From positions 1 to 49,436 of the forward strand of contig ALYD01000022.1 of NCBI GenBank assembly GCA_000513555.1: a stretch of 49,436 nt of DNA, in the 5' to 3' direction. Below, one piece after another: positions 27,364 to 36,663 of the stretch (its first letter is position 1; every line of letters begins with the position of its first letter). Position numbers and translations under genes: made by a program. Origin of the DNA: Lachnospiraceae bacterium JC7. GTDB taxonomy: Bacteria; Bacillota; Clostridia; Lachnospirales; Lachnospiraceae. The notes beneath the pieces are model-generated. The model was not told where the DNA came from. It ran no database searches and saw only the letters and a list, made by a program, of their open reading frames with translations.

Positions 27364-28220
27364 TCCTTGACCCCTCCTAATGTTACACCTTCAACTATGA
27401 ACTTCGATAACAGGATGTAAACGAAGATAATAGGTACGATGGCGATGGTGATAAGCATATAGACCTTACCCATATCGAACTTAAGGAAATCCGCACTTCT
27501 GAGGGAAGCGATAAGTATAGGCAATGTCTTTTTCTTCTGTGTGCTGAGCACCAGTGCAGGAATGAAGTAGTTATTCCATGATGTTACGAAAGCGAATATG
27601 GCCTGAACTGCCATAGCCGGCTTCATAACAGGAAGAACGATGCTGTTGAAGGTCCTGAACTCGCTTGCTCCGTCTATTCTCGAAGCTTCCACCAGAGACA
27701 TGGGCAGTGAAGCCTGCATGTAGCTGTACATGAAATAGAAAACAGATGGTGCTGCTATAGATGGAAGTATAAGCGGGAAAAAAGTATCTTCCATATTCAT
27801 TTTGGTGATCAAACGCAGGAATCCGAGGGCGGACACCTGTGTAGGCATTACCAGAATAAGCATGATAAATATAAATGCCGGCTTCTTGAGTCTGAAATCA
27901 TAGGCGTAAAGCCCATATGCTGTCAATGCTGAGAAATAGCATGAAAGCAGGGCTGAGAAGGACGATACGATAAGGGAGTTGGTGATACCGTTGAAGATAG
28001 GAACATTGGCATCGTTTGCTACATTTGTAAGATTCTTAATGAATGCCGCACCCGGAATAGCCGAAAATCCCTTCTGTATATCCACATGCTCTCTTGTTGA
28101 ATTAATAAGAAGAATATAGAAGAAGAACAGACACATAAAAGTCAAGACCGTCAGTAAAACATAAGCTGCCACGGTTCTCACTTTGGCCTCTGAGATCTCT
28201 CTTTGCTTTATTGCATTCAT
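27360..28220 (-). CDS. carbohydrate ABC transporter permease, MalG type (cellodextrin locus)
   Basis: 286 residues, about six membrane segments and the EAA loop EASRIDGASEFRTFNSIVLP. Second permease of the CUT1 importer encoded between the regulator and GH5 genes. It starts 12 bases after the first permease stop, with GGAGGG before the ATG. Confidence 0.92.
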   Translation of the reverse strand: MNAIKQREISEAKVRTVAAYVLLTVLTFMCLFFFYILLINSTREHVDIQKGFSAIPGAAFIKNLTNVANDANVPIFNGITNSLIVSSFSALLSCYFSALTAYGLYAYDFRLKKPAFIFIMLILVMPTQVSALGFLRLITKMNMEDTFFPLILPSIAAPSVFYFMYSYMQASLPMSLVEASRIDGASEFRTFNSIVLPVMKPAMAVQAIFAFVTSWNNYFIPALVLSTQKKKTLPILIASLRSADFLKFDMGKVYMLITIAIVPIIFVYILLSKFIVEGVTLGGVKE

Positions 28221-28232
28221 ACTGTTCCCTCC

Positions 28233-29186
28233 TTATACCTTATCTCTGTCTCTAAATCTCTTCTTTGGCTTTCCGTTATCCTCACTGTTCATTGATGAAT
28301 AAACGCAGAGACAAAGGATAGCGCATACTATGAAAAGTACCACCGAAAGTGCACCGGCCATTCCATAGTTCTTGCTGAAAAGATGCTTGTTCAGATACAT
28401 TATGATGGTCATGGAAGTTCTGTCCGGACCGCCGGTTCCATCTGTAAGGATCTGAGGTACATCAAACATCTGGAGACCGCCGATCATGGAAGTGATGAAC
28501 ACATACACCAGGATCGGTTTGATGTTTGGCAATGTTATATAGAAGAAAGTCTCACGGTGATTGCAGCCATCCAGCTCAGCCGCTTCAAAGAGTGACGGGT
28601 TAATGCCCATTACCGCAGCCATGAGTATGATGGTGGTATTTCCGAACCACATAAGGAAGTTCATTGAAGCAACGAGACCTCTGGTTCCCCAGACCTCAGA
28701 AAGAAAACGATACGGCTTGAAAAGTAATCCCGAATCCACAAGGAAAGAATTGACCGGACCGATATCGGAGAAAAGAGCAAAGAATAACATAGAGAAGGCA
28801 CTGGCCATGATCAGGTTAGGCATATAGATGACCACTTTGAAGAACTGTTTGCCCTTGATCCTGAGTCTTGCATCTGTGAACCATGCCGCAAGAATGAGAG
28901 AAACCGTGATCTGTGGAAGGAATCCCATTATCCAAAGTATGAAAGTGTTTCCCATATACTTCGGAAGATCCGTTTCAAAAAGTGTTCTGTAATTGTCGAG
29001 ACCGACAAATGTAGGTCCTATGTCTCTGAGTCCCGATCTGTAATACTCAAAAAAGCTGTAAAAAATGGTTGATCCTAAAGGAATCAGCTGAAATATCGCA
29101 AAGGTTATAAAGAATGGAAGGATAAATATATATCCCCATTTCGAATAGCTTACTTTTTTTCTTTTAACCTTTTTAGTTTCGGACAT
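28233..29186 (-). CDS. sugar ABC transporter permease, MalF type (cellodextrin locus)
   Basis: 317 residues from the ATG at 29186 (MSETKK). Longer in-frame starts go back to 29339, but only this one has a good site (GGAG, 6-base spacer) and gives the usual cytoplasmic Lys-rich N-terminus before the first membrane helix. The EAA loop is EAAELDGCNHRETFFYITLP. It pairs with the MalG-type permease and with the lipoprotein encoded upstream. Confidence 0.9.
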   Translation of the reverse strand: MSETKKVKRKKVSYSKWGYIFILPFFITFAIFQLIPLGSTIFYSFFEYYRSGLRDIGPTFVGLDNYRTLFETDLPKYMGNTFILWIMGFLPQITVSLILAAWFTDARLRIKGKQFFKVVIYMPNLIMASAFSMLFFALFSDIGPVNSFLVDSGLLFKPYRFLSEVWGTRGLVASMNFLMWFGNTTIILMAAVMGINPSLFEAAELDGCNHRETFFYITLPNIKPILVYVFITSMIGGLQMFDVPQILTDGTGGPDRTSMTIIMYLNKHLFSKNYGMAGALSVVLFIVCAILCLCVYSSMNSEDNGKPKKRFRDRDKV

Positions 29187-29381
29187 ACTAATCTCCATTC
29201 CGCCGTCCTTCATGACAGCATTTGCTGTGATGGAAAATCTGTTTTTCACGCTATCCCTCCTGAAAACCAACTCAGGGTGGGGGTATCCCACCCTGAAATA
29301 CATTATCCAGCCATTTATACCGGTCAACCGCTTTATCATCCTGCTCTTAAACAGAAGTCAAAAGCTCACATCAGGTCATTC

Positions 29382-30749
29382 TTATACAGGCCAAACGACA
29401 TCTGTGATCTCCGGATATGATTCCTTGATAGAAGTCTCAAAGTTCTGCTTTGCTGTATCGAGATCAACATTACCATTGAAGTAATCCTTCATAGCTCTCT
29501 GCATAAGCTCATTACATCCCTGATCATATGGAGAGATATTGCTCATATCTATCTGCTCTGCTGTCTTTGAGAAAAGAGCTACATGATTCTCACCGCCGAG
29601 GAAATCTGAACCGAAGTTTTTATCTTCAGCGATATCCTTCATACCTGAGATAGTATTTGTATAATCCTGAATCTCCTGATCTCTGGTCATAGACTCCATG
29701 ATCTCGGTGTTACATGTAAGCTGTTCCATGATGTCCTTGATATCGTCAGCATTGTCTGTTCCCTGTGCTGCACAAAGCCATGTTCCACCCCAATAGTAAG
29801 GTGCAGGTCCGTAGCATACTGCCCAGTCACCGAATCCCTTCTCTCCTGCATTTCCGAGAAGAGTAAAGTTGATGCCCCATGTTGAATAGAAGAAACCGAA
29901 TACATCGCCGTCAGCACCCTGATCTGATGCCCATCCGTCATCCCAGAGTGAAGTCTTGTTGTTATAGCCCTTGTCTGTGTAAGCCTTTGTCTGCTCTACC
30001 CAGCGCATGATGTTCTTATCTACATTTACTGTCGTTCCGGTTACCCATGGAGAAGAAACATTGTTTGAGAATGTACGATATGAATCATCAAAGCCTGAAA
30101 GCATCTTGTAGCCCTTGTCATGAGCCTTTGCTGCAACCTGATCGAACTTATCCCAGTTTCCGAGAGCTTCCTGAACCTTATCAGGATCATCTGTTCCGAG
30201 AACTGCCTTTGCGATGGATCTTCTGTAAGCAAAAAGTCCCGGGGTAGCCTGCCATGTGGTTCCCTTCTGAACGCCGTTTACAGAAACGATATCCTTTGTA
30301 TACTGATACTGATCAGCAAGTTCTTCCTTGGTAAGTCCGATATCCTTCTGGATGTCCAAAGTATAATCAGAATCTACATACTTTAACGCATAGTCAGCCT
30401 CTACCAGGAACATATCGATCTTGTCATCGGCAGCTGCCTTGGCCTGTGCTATAAGAGCCTCATCCAGCTTATTCTGGTAGTTGTTGTTTACGTTCTCATT
30501 GATGGTCCACTTTACGACTGTTCCATCCTTGAGCGTTGTGGTAGCCTTATCACTTGATACTTCAGCTACACCCGGATAGAAGTCATTGAAACGGGAACGG
30601 AATTCTTCATTCCAGCACCATATGTTAAGTACCTTTCCGCCATTTGTAACGCTCACACCGGCAGGAACATCTTTGTGTCCGCATCCTGTTAAACCCACCA
30701 TAGTTGCTCCCAGTAACAGAGCTGTGCCAACCTTCATTACTTTCTTCAT
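29382..30749 (-). CDS. extracellular sugar-binding lipoprotein of ABC transporter (cellodextrin locus)
   Basis: 455 residues from the ATG at 30749, preceded by AGGAGG; a start 42 bases upstream has no site. The lipoprotein signal ends in LTGCG (Cys 23). The mature protein is a solute-binding protein with NIWCWNEEF near the N-terminus and many aromatic residues, as expected for a sugar pocket. The family is related to binding proteins of cello-oligosaccharide importers; the ligand is inferred from GH5 and GH94 in the locus. It starts 80 bases after the regulator gene, and no separate operator was found there. Confidence 0.9.
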   Translation of the reverse strand: MKKVMKVGTALLLGATMVGLTGCGHKDVPAGVSVTNGGKVLNIWCWNEEFRSRFNDFYPGVAEVSSDKATTTLKDGTVVKWTINENVNNNYQNKLDEALIAQAKAAADDKIDMFLVEADYALKYVDSDYTLDIQKDIGLTKEELADQYQYTKDIVSVNGVQKGTTWQATPGLFAYRRSIAKAVLGTDDPDKVQEALGNWDKFDQVAAKAHDKGYKMLSGFDDSYRTFSNNVSSPWVTGTTVNVDKNIMRWVEQTKAYTDKGYNNKTSLWDDGWASDQGADGDVFGFFYSTWGINFTLLGNAGEKGFGDWAVCYGPAPYYWGGTWLCAAQGTDNADDIKDIMEQLTCNTEIMESMTRDQEIQDYTNTISGMKDIAEDKNFGSDFLGGENHVALFSKTAEQIDMSNISPYDQGCNELMQRAMKDYFNGNVDLDTAKQNFETSIKESYPEITDVVWPV

Positions 30750-30829
30750 ACTTCCTCCTATTTCATTTAAAAATGTATATGTGATATACAATGAATTACA
30801 CTTTCAGGTCTTTTTCAAACCCTGATCTA

Positions 30830-31837
30830 TCAGAGGGTCTTTACTGTCTTGCCTTCCTGTATCCTTCCCTTGACCTTTATCTGTTCTGCGATGCTGGTCT
30901 TGGGATTTTCGATGATATCTATAAGCTTCCTTACGGAGCGAATGCCTATCTCCACAGTATCCTGATAATATGTGGTGAGCTGTGGACTCAGAGCTCTCGT
31001 CAGTCTTATTCCGTCATATCCCACAACACTGATGTCCTCAGGTATCCTTAATCCCATTTCCTCCAGTCCCTGACGACCTCCTATATATGAGTAATCATCC
31101 GGGAAAATAATGGCCGTAGGGCGATCCTTCTGATCCATAAGGATCTTTACAGTATCTCTGCATCTCTCGATGTCATGATATCTGGATTCCATAACATAAC
31201 TTTCCGGAACCTCAATACCGTTTTCCTCGCAGGCTCTGTAGAATCCGGCCAGTCGTTTATCAGTGACAGAAGTACTTTCACCGTGTATGAATGCAATCTT
31301 CCTGTGTCCATGATCTATGAGATACTTTGTCAGCTCATACTCACCTTCAACATTGTCGGAAAGTATGCTGCTTCTGTCGTTGTAGACATAATCGATGGAA
31401 ACTGTGGGAATATTGCTGTACACCAGATCCTGAACCGCCTGACTCTTGAAATCCACACTTGCCACCAGAACCCCGTCACATTTACGGTATCTGGCATGTT
31501 CAAGAAATGAAGCCTCTCTTCCGGCGATATTCTTACAGATAAAGGTTATGTCATATCCCAGTCTTTCTGCCTCGGTCTTTGCACTGTTCAGAATCTCCGA
31601 AAAGAATTCATGGGTAAGTCCGCATGCTGTCTCATCAATAAAGAGAACTCCGATGTTGTGAGAAACGCTGGTCTTCAACTGTTTCGCTGCAGCATTGGGA
31701 TAATAATTCATTCTTTTTGCTGTTGCCTTGATCAGGTCAGCGGTTGTTCTGCCTACGTCTCCGTATCCGTTCAGGGCCTTGCTGACTGTCGCAGTCGATA
31801 CACCGCAAGCCTCTGAAATATCTTTTATTGTTACCAT
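30830..31837 (-). CDS. LacI-family regulator of the cellodextrin locus
   Basis: 335 residues: LacI helix-turn-helix (IKDISEACGVSTATVSKALNG, 4-24) and a sugar-sensing domain with ISVVGYDGIRLTRALSPQLTT near 275-295. It heads the minus-strand operon with the binding protein, permeases and GH5 gene, and is divergent from the GH94 phosphorylase. Identical 14-mer operators in opposite orientation lie at both promoters, so one protein can control both. GAGGAG precedes the ATG. The effector is probably cellobiose or a cellodextrin. Confidence 0.9.
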   Translation of the reverse strand: MVTIKDISEACGVSTATVSKALNGYGDVGRTTADLIKATAKRMNYYPNAAAKQLKTSVSHNIGVLFIDETACGLTHEFFSEILNSAKTEAERLGYDITFICKNIAGREASFLEHARYRKCDGVLVASVDFKSQAVQDLVYSNIPTVSIDYVYNDRSSILSDNVEGEYELTKYLIDHGHRKIAFIHGESTSVTDKRLAGFYRACEENGIEVPESYVMESRYHDIERCRDTVKILMDQKDRPTAIIFPDDYSYIGGRQGLEEMGLRIPEDISVVGYDGIRLTRALSPQLTTYYQDTVEIGIRSVRKLIDIIENPKTSIAEQIKVKGRIQEGKTVKTL

Positions 31838-31858
31838 TTATCGGGCTCCTCATGTTTC

Positions 31859-31872
31859 CGAAATCGTTTTCG
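31859..31872. promoter_or_regulatory. LacI-family operator at the regulator/ABC operon promoter
   Basis: CGAAATCGTTTTCG, the reverse complement of the site at 32028-32041. It lies just downstream of the predicted -10 box of the regulator promoter. Confidence 0.75.
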
Positions 31873-31879
31873 TATCTCA

Positions 31880-31908
31880 ATCATAATTCATGCAAATTTC
31901 TTAGTCAA
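31880..31908 (-). promoter_or_regulatory. predicted promoter of the regulator and cellodextrin ABC operon
   Basis: TTGACT (31908-31903), 17-base spacer, TATGAT (31885-31880) on the minus strand. The operator begins within about 10 bases downstream, overlapping the expected start of transcription. Confidence 0.68.
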
Positions 31909-31984
31909 TTATTGTCTTTTAATAATTAGCTACCCTTTGTTTTGGTGATTTTGCACATTATTTTCAAGTTTTTAAATATTTCAT

Positions 31985-32012
31985 TTGCAATTATTCAAAA
32001 GGCATCTATAAT
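31985..32012 (+). promoter_or_regulatory. predicted promoter of the GH94 gene
   Basis: TTGCAA (31985-31990), 16-base spacer, perfect TATAAT (32007-32012). The operator at 32028 is 15 bases downstream of the -10 box. Confidence 0.7.
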
Positions 32013-32027
32013 GAAGGCACGATTCAA

Positions 32028-32041
32028 CGAAAACGATTTCG
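32028..32041. promoter_or_regulatory. LacI-family operator downstream of the GH94 promoter
   Basis: CGAAAACGATTTCG, the same 14-mer as at 31859-31872 in opposite orientation and of classical LacI-family form. Binding here would block GH94 transcription. Confidence 0.75.
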
Positions 32042-32056
32042 CATTAGGAGGATCAA

Positions 32057-34492
32057 ATGAAATACGGTTATTTTGATGACAGTGCCCGTGAATATGTTAT
32101 TACCACTCCGGAAACACCTTTACCATGGATCAACTATTTAGGATGCAGGGAGTTCTTCGGACTTATCTCAAACACCGCCGGAGGCTATGACTTCTATAAA
32201 GACGCCAAGCTTCTCAGGATCACACGTTATCGTTACAACAACGTTCCTTACGATACAGGCGGACGTTACTACTACATAAAGGATGGCGACTGCATCTGGA
32301 ACCCCGGATGGCAGCCGGTACAGACTGAACTCGACAGCTACAGCTGTCGACATGGAATGGGCTATTCTGTCATCGAAGGAAAAAAGAACTCATTAAGTGC
32401 TACTCTGACCGCATTTGTTCCCCTTTCCGACTCCTGCGAGATCAACCATCTTACACTCAAGAACGAATCTGATGATGTTAAAGAAATAGATCTTTTCAGC
32501 TTCATAGAATTCTGTCTCTGGAATGCCGAGGATGATGCCACAAATTTCCAGCGAAACTATTCAACAGGTGAAGTCGAGGTAGTGGGAAGCACCATCTATC
32601 ACAAGACAGAGTACAGAGAGCGCCGTAATCACTTCTCTTTCTATTCCGTAAACAGAGAGATCTCCGGTTTCGATACAGATCGTGCAAGCTTTACAGGCTT
32701 CTATCACGGACTCCACAACCCGGATGCGGTATTAAGCGGCGAAAGCAGAAACTCTGTTGCCCACGGCTGGTCTCCTGTAGGAAGTCACCACCTGAAAGTA
32801 GCATTGGCACCCGGCGAAAGCTACACAGCCATTTTCATTCTCGGTTACTGCGAGAATCCTGTGGAAGAAAAGTTTGTGGCTCCAAATGTTATAAACAAGA
32901 AGCCTGCTGAAAAGCTCCTCGCAAAGTATCAGACCGATGAACAGGTCGAGGCTGCGCTTAAAGAGTTAAAAGCATATTGGGACGGACTTCTTTCTGTATA
33001 TTCCGTAAAGACAGGAAACGAGAAGCTTGACCGTTCGGTAAATATCTGGAATCAGTACCAGTGCATGGTTACATTTAACATGAGCCGATCCGCCAGCTAT
33101 TTCGAGAGCGGCATGGGACGCGGCATGGGATTCAGAGACTCCTCACAGGATCTTCTCGGATTCGTGCACCTCATTCCGGAGCGCGCAAGAGAAAGGATCC
33201 TGGACATTGCCAGCACCCAGTTCGAAGATGGTTCCGCATATCATCAGTACCAGCCTCTTACAAAGACAGGAAATCTCAATGTGGGCTCAGGCTTCAACGA
33301 TGACCCTATGTGGCTCATCGCCGGAACCGGAGCATATATCCGCGAGACCGGAGATTTTTCCATCCTTGATGAACTCTGTGATTTTGACAATGATTCCACC
33401 AAGGCTGCTCCTCTTCTCGAGCATCTGAGAAGGAGCTTCAACTACATAGTGAACCACAAGGGACCTCACGCTCTGCCGCTCATCGGACGTGCAGACTGGA
33501 ATGACTGTCTGAATCTCAACTGCTTTTCCGAGACACCGGGCGAAAGCTTCCAGACCACAGGACCTTCTGAGGGGCCGGTTGCTGAAAGTGTATTCATCGC
33601 AGGTCTTTTCGTGAAGTACGGAAAGGAATATATCAGCATCCTCAGACACCTGAATCTGAATGAAGAGGCCGATAAGTGCACTGAAGAGATCGAGCTCATG
33701 ACAAAAGCCATCGAAACTGCAGGATGGGACGGCGAATGGTTCGTCCGCGCATACGATGCATACTCAAATCCTGTAGGAAGCCATGTTTGCGAGGAAGGAC
33801 AGATCTTCATCGAACCTCAGGGCATGTGCATAATCGGAGGTGTCGGTGTAGAGAACGGCATGGCAGAGAAGGCACTGAAGAGCGTTGAAGAACGCCTCGA
33901 TACGAAATACGGTATCATGCTTAACCAGCCTGCATATACAAGGTATCATGTAGAGCTTGGCGAGATCTCCTCATATCCGCCAGGATACAAGGAGAACGCA
34001 GGTATCTTCTGCCACAACAATCCATGGATCGCATGCGCAGAGACCATGGTAGGCCACGGAAGCAGGGCCTTTGAAGTATACAGGAAGACAAATCCTGTTT
34101 TCCTTGAGGACATAGGTGAGATCCACCGTACAGAGCCTTACGCATATTGCCAGATGGTGGCAGGCAAAGATGCTCCGAGTCACGGAGAAGGAAAGAACAG
34201 CTGGCTCACGGGTACCGCAGCATGGACCTTCACCACCATAAGCCAGTTCATCCTTGGTGTAACGCCTGACTTTGACGGTTTACGCATTGACCCGTGCATC
34301 CCCGGAGATGTTGAAAGCTACGATGTTGTCCGCAAGTTCCGCGGTAAGACCTATAAGATCCATGTCGAGAATCCTGCCCATGTAGAAAAGGGTGTGAAGG
34401 AATTCTACGTGGACGGCGAGCTCCATTCAGGCAATCTCATAACACCTGAAATGGGCGGCCATGAAGTTGATATAAGAGTTATTTTAGGATAA
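32057..34492 (+). CDS. cellobiose phosphorylase, GH94
   Basis: 811 residues, the usual length of cellobiose phosphorylases, without a signal peptide. The start [33 protein letters not shown] region, the (GR)[10 protein letters not shown] catalytic motif (Asp in WND at about 483) and the C-terminal [31 protein letters not shown] stretch match GH94 cellobiose phosphorylase. It splits cellobiose with phosphate into glucose 1-phosphate and glucose, saving ATP. It is divergent from the cellodextrin regulator/ABC operon and shares its operator. AGGAGG precedes the ATG. Cellodextrin or chitobiose phosphorylase activity is less likely. Confidence 0.9.
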   Translation: MKYGYFDDSAREYVITTPETPLPWINYLGCREFFGLISNTAGGYDFYKDAKLLRITRYRYNNVPYDTGGRYYYIKDGDCIWNPGWQPVQTELDSYSCRHGMGYSVIEGKKNSLSATLTAFVPLSDSCEINHLTLKNESDDVKEIDLFSFIEFCLWNAEDDATNFQRNYSTGEVEVVGSTIYHKTEYRERRNHFSFYSVNREISGFDTDRASFTGFYHGLHNPDAVLSGESRNSVAHGWSPVGSHHLKVALAPGESYTAIFILGYCENPVEEKFVAPNVINKKPAEKLLAKYQTDEQVEAALKELKAYWDGLLSVYSVKTGNEKLDRSVNIWNQYQCMVTFNMSRSASYFESGMGRGMGFRDSSQDLLGFVHLIPERARERILDIASTQFEDGSAYHQYQPLTKTGNLNVGSGFNDDPMWLIAGTGAYIRETGDFSILDELCDFDNDSTKAAPLLEHLRRSFNYIVNHKGPHALPLIGRADWNDCLNLNCFSETPGESFQTTGPSEGPVAESVFIAGLFVKYGKEYISILRHLNLNEEADKCTEEIELMTKAIETAGWDGEWFVRAYDAYSNPVGSHVCEEGQIFIEPQGMCIIGGVGVENGMAEKALKSVEERLDTKYGIMLNQPAYTRYHVELGEISSYPPGYKENAGIFCHNNPWIACAETMVGHGSRAFEVYRKTNPVFLEDIGEIHRTEPYAYCQMVAGKDAPSHGEGKNSWLTGTAAWTFTTISQFILGVTPDFDGLRIDPCIPGDVESYDVVRKFRGKTYKIHVENPAHVEKGVKEFYVDGELHSGNLITPEMGGHEVDIRVILG

Positions 34493-34545
34493 AGATATAC
34501 TCTCCAACCCCAAAAACATATCCTTAAATTACTTCTTTATATAAA

Positions 34546-34588
34546 GCGAAAGTCCCTTAGGCGCTTCTAGTGCCCAAGGGACTTTTGC
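34546..34588. terminator. bidirectional terminator between GH94 and the 54-residue gene
   Basis: Stem GCGAAAGTCCCTT(A)GGC / GCC(C)AAGGGACTTTTGC with a loop of about 9 bases. T-rich on plus (TTTTGCTTTTA) and A/T-rich on minus, ending two convergent transcripts. Confidence 0.85.
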
Positions 34589-34590
34589 TT

Positions 34591-34755
34591 TTAGTGTCCA
34601 CGATGTTTTTCTTTTTTCTTTTGCTGTTTCTGTTCGTACCTTCGTTTGAGTTCCATATCCAGTTGCTCTCTGCTTTGCTGCCTGCGCTCGATTTTCATTT
34701 CCTCACGCTGCTTCGCGAGAGCCTGCTGAGATTTGGTGCCGCTCATTATGTCCAT
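34591..34755 (-). CDS. 54-residue highly charged small protein, unknown function
   Basis: A short reading frame from ATG 34755 to TAA 34593-34591. GGAGG with a 7-base spacer precedes the start. The protein begins MDIMSGTKSQQALAKQREEM and is almost entirely Lys, Arg, Gln and Glu from residue 8 on, ending in KKKEKHRGH. It predicts as one long basic amphipathic helix or coiled coil, with no cysteine and no membrane segment. A convergent terminator follows 3 bases after the stop. Upstream is a possibly structured leader. Binding to RNA, DNA or ribosomes is a guess from composition. I do not recognise the family. Confidence 0.7.
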   Translation of the reverse strand: MDIMSGTKSQQALAKQREEMKIERRQQSREQLDMELKRRYEQKQQKKKEKHRGH

Positions 34756-34806
34756 AACTATCCCTCCTTAAAATGTCATGAACAAAGAACGGACAACCCG
34801 GAGGGG

Positions 34807-34876
34807 CAGGTTACTTACCCTGTGTGGATCAGGACGGCCGGGCTACCTTCCGGCTCAGGCACATCTTTAGATGCAC
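34807..34876 (-). ncRNA. possible structured leader RNA upstream of the 54-residue gene
   Basis: Read on the minus strand: an 8-bp hairpin (34876-34859, GTGCATCT-AA-AGATGTGC with two wobble pairs), a GC-rich hairpin GCCGG-AAGGTAGC-CCGGC (34854-34837), and CAGG-GTAAGTAA-CCTG (34822-34807). GC content is well above the flanks. It lies between an extended -10 promoter and the small gene. I cannot match it to a named RNA class. Confidence 0.4.
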
Positions 34877-34929
34877 GTTGCGTTTTTATCTTTGTTTTGA
34901 TTATATAAGCACTATTGCTTATTTTTTTC

Positions 34930-34938
34930 ATTATAACA
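34930..34938 (-). promoter_or_regulatory. extended -10 promoter element before the structured leader
   Basis: TGTTATAAT on the minus strand: a perfect TATAAT with the TGn extension. There is no good -35 box. The predicted start near 34923 precedes the structured region and lies just past the symporter stop codon. Confidence 0.45.
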
Positions 34939-34945
34939 TATCAGA

Positions 34946-36502
34946 TTACGCCGAAATACTTTTTCCGCTTATTTCCTCAGCCTTTTCATCCCAAACCGGA
35001 ACATCTATTCCGATCACCTCAGAAGTAAATGGTGTTCCGTCATTCTTTTCAAAATGCTCAGTAGCCTTCTTTACATACTTGAAGCCGACATATAAAAGCG
35101 GAATGTTGCAGTATGCTATCAAGATATTGGCAAAATCAGAGAGATCCCAGAGAGCACCGAGATCCATGCCAACGATGGATGTGAGCATTCCGAAGCAGAT
35201 AACTGCGATATCGATAAGTCTTATTGCATTGATGAATACCTTGCTGCGACTGATCCTGTTGGCACATATCTCTGAGAAAGACATAAATCCGAGAAGACAT
35301 GTGAAAGCAAAAAGTCCGAAACAAAGTGATACAAGCAGTGTAACCACACTGTTGAATCCGGTTCCCGGAGTAAGCTCTTCAACAGATGCGAGGTACTTGG
35401 GAAGCTTTCCGAGCTCCATCCATGCTGCTCCCTTGTCTGTAAGCCATACACGACCCATGATGACAACAAAACCAGTAAGAGTACAGATAACTATGGTATC
35501 AAGGAAAACACCGATAGCCTGAACACAGCCCTGATCGCATGGATGTGCGGCATCTGAAGCTGCTGCCGGCATAGTGATGGTACCCTGACCGGCTTCGTTG
35601 GACATAAGTCCTCTCTTTACACCCTGCATGAGAGCTGTTCCGAATGCACCGCCAAATACTGCTTCAGGTTTGAATGCCTCTGTAAAGATGGCATAGAAGA
35701 ACCATGGAATTCTGGCGAAATTGATCAGTACAAGAAGCACTACTGTAAGAACATAAACGATGGCCATCACAGGAACCAGGACATCTGTTACCTTGGCAAT
35801 CTTTTTTGTACCTCCGAAGGATACTGCACAGGTAGCGAGAATAACAGCAGCAAATCCGACCCAGTATACCGCATGTGTGGTCGGAAGCTCGGTTCCGCTT
35901 ATAATGCTTGCGATCTGTCCCATGGCAGATACTGTATTGAATCCCTGTGCCGGGAAGCATAATATCGCATAAATTATGTACATCAGCGAAAGAATAACAC
36001 CGATGATAGCTGAGTTCTTAAGAAGTCTTCTTCCGTAGAAGGACATGCCGCCCAGATACTCATCATTCTTTTTCTCTTTGAAGATCTGAGACAATGTTGA
36101 TTCAACGAACGCAGTGGCCATACCGAAAAACGCCGAGACCCACATCCAGAGAAGTGCTCCCGGGCCTCCGACTGATACCGCTCCTGTTACACCGAGGATG
36201 TTTCCCGGACCAACACGCATCGCTGTTGAAAGGAAAAATGAAGCCAGCGGAGTAATACCTGTTTTTGCCTTGCTGTTTTTGAGTACCTGTAATCCGTACT
36301 TGAACTTTCTTAATTGAATGAATCTGAGATTAGCCGAAAAATAAATTCCCGAACCGATGAGAAGTATGATAGCCAGCGAAAAATTCCCCAAAACAGGAAT
36401 GCCGGAATACCACTCAAAGTTTGTCGGAAAATCCCAGAACAAATCAGAAACTGTTTGGATCCTGCTACAGACAGCAGAAATAAAAGCCAATAACCCTTCC
36501 AT
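34946..36502 (-). CDS. alanine/glycine:cation symporter (AGCS family)
   Basis: 518 residues, about eleven hydrophobic segments. AGCS signatures are present: PGNILGVTGAVSVGGPGALLWMW (about 93-115), FFGMATAFVESTLSQ, and NEAGQGTITMPAAASDAAHPCDQG near 298-320. It imports alanine or glycine with sodium (or protons). GGGGGA precedes the ATG. No amino acid metabolism gene is adjacent; it is probably monocistronic, with the 54-residue gene possibly reached by read-through. Confidence 0.92.
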   Translation of the reverse strand: MEGLLAFISAVCSRIQTVSDLFWDFPTNFEWYSGIPVLGNFSLAIILLIGSGIYFSANLRFIQLRKFKYGLQVLKNSKAKTGITPLASFFLSTAMRVGPGNILGVTGAVSVGGPGALLWMWVSAFFGMATAFVESTLSQIFKEKKNDEYLGGMSFYGRRLLKNSAIIGVILSLMYIIYAILCFPAQGFNTVSAMGQIASIISGTELPTTHAVYWVGFAAVILATCAVSFGGTKKIAKVTDVLVPVMAIVYVLTVVLLVLINFARIPWFFYAIFTEAFKPEAVFGGAFGTALMQGVKRGLMSNEAGQGTITMPAAASDAAHPCDQGCVQAIGVFLDTIVICTLTGFVVIMGRVWLTDKGAAWMELGKLPKYLASVEELTPGTGFNSVVTLLVSLCFGLFAFTCLLGFMSFSEICANRISRSKVFINAIRLIDIAVICFGMLTSIVGMDLGALWDLSDFANILIAYCNIPLLYVGFKYVKKATEHFEKNDGTPFTSEVIGIDVPVWDEKAEEISGKSISA

Positions 36503-36663
36503 ACATAATCCCCCATGTGAAAATTATTTTTTATAATTATAATCCTGTATTTATTTCTGAACAATCAGTATAATTCCCTAATCACATGGCTTTTGAGTTC
36601 TAATCTGTACTGTTTATACAAAATTTCGAAATATTGCCCCCTATATAATATTTCTTTTTTATT

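Noticed and set aside
34800..34880. CCGGAAGG loop suggests signal recognition particle RNA
   Set aside because: The loop resembles the GGAA tetraloop of SRP RNA, but the flanking bases do not match the conserved internal loops, and the stem is too short.
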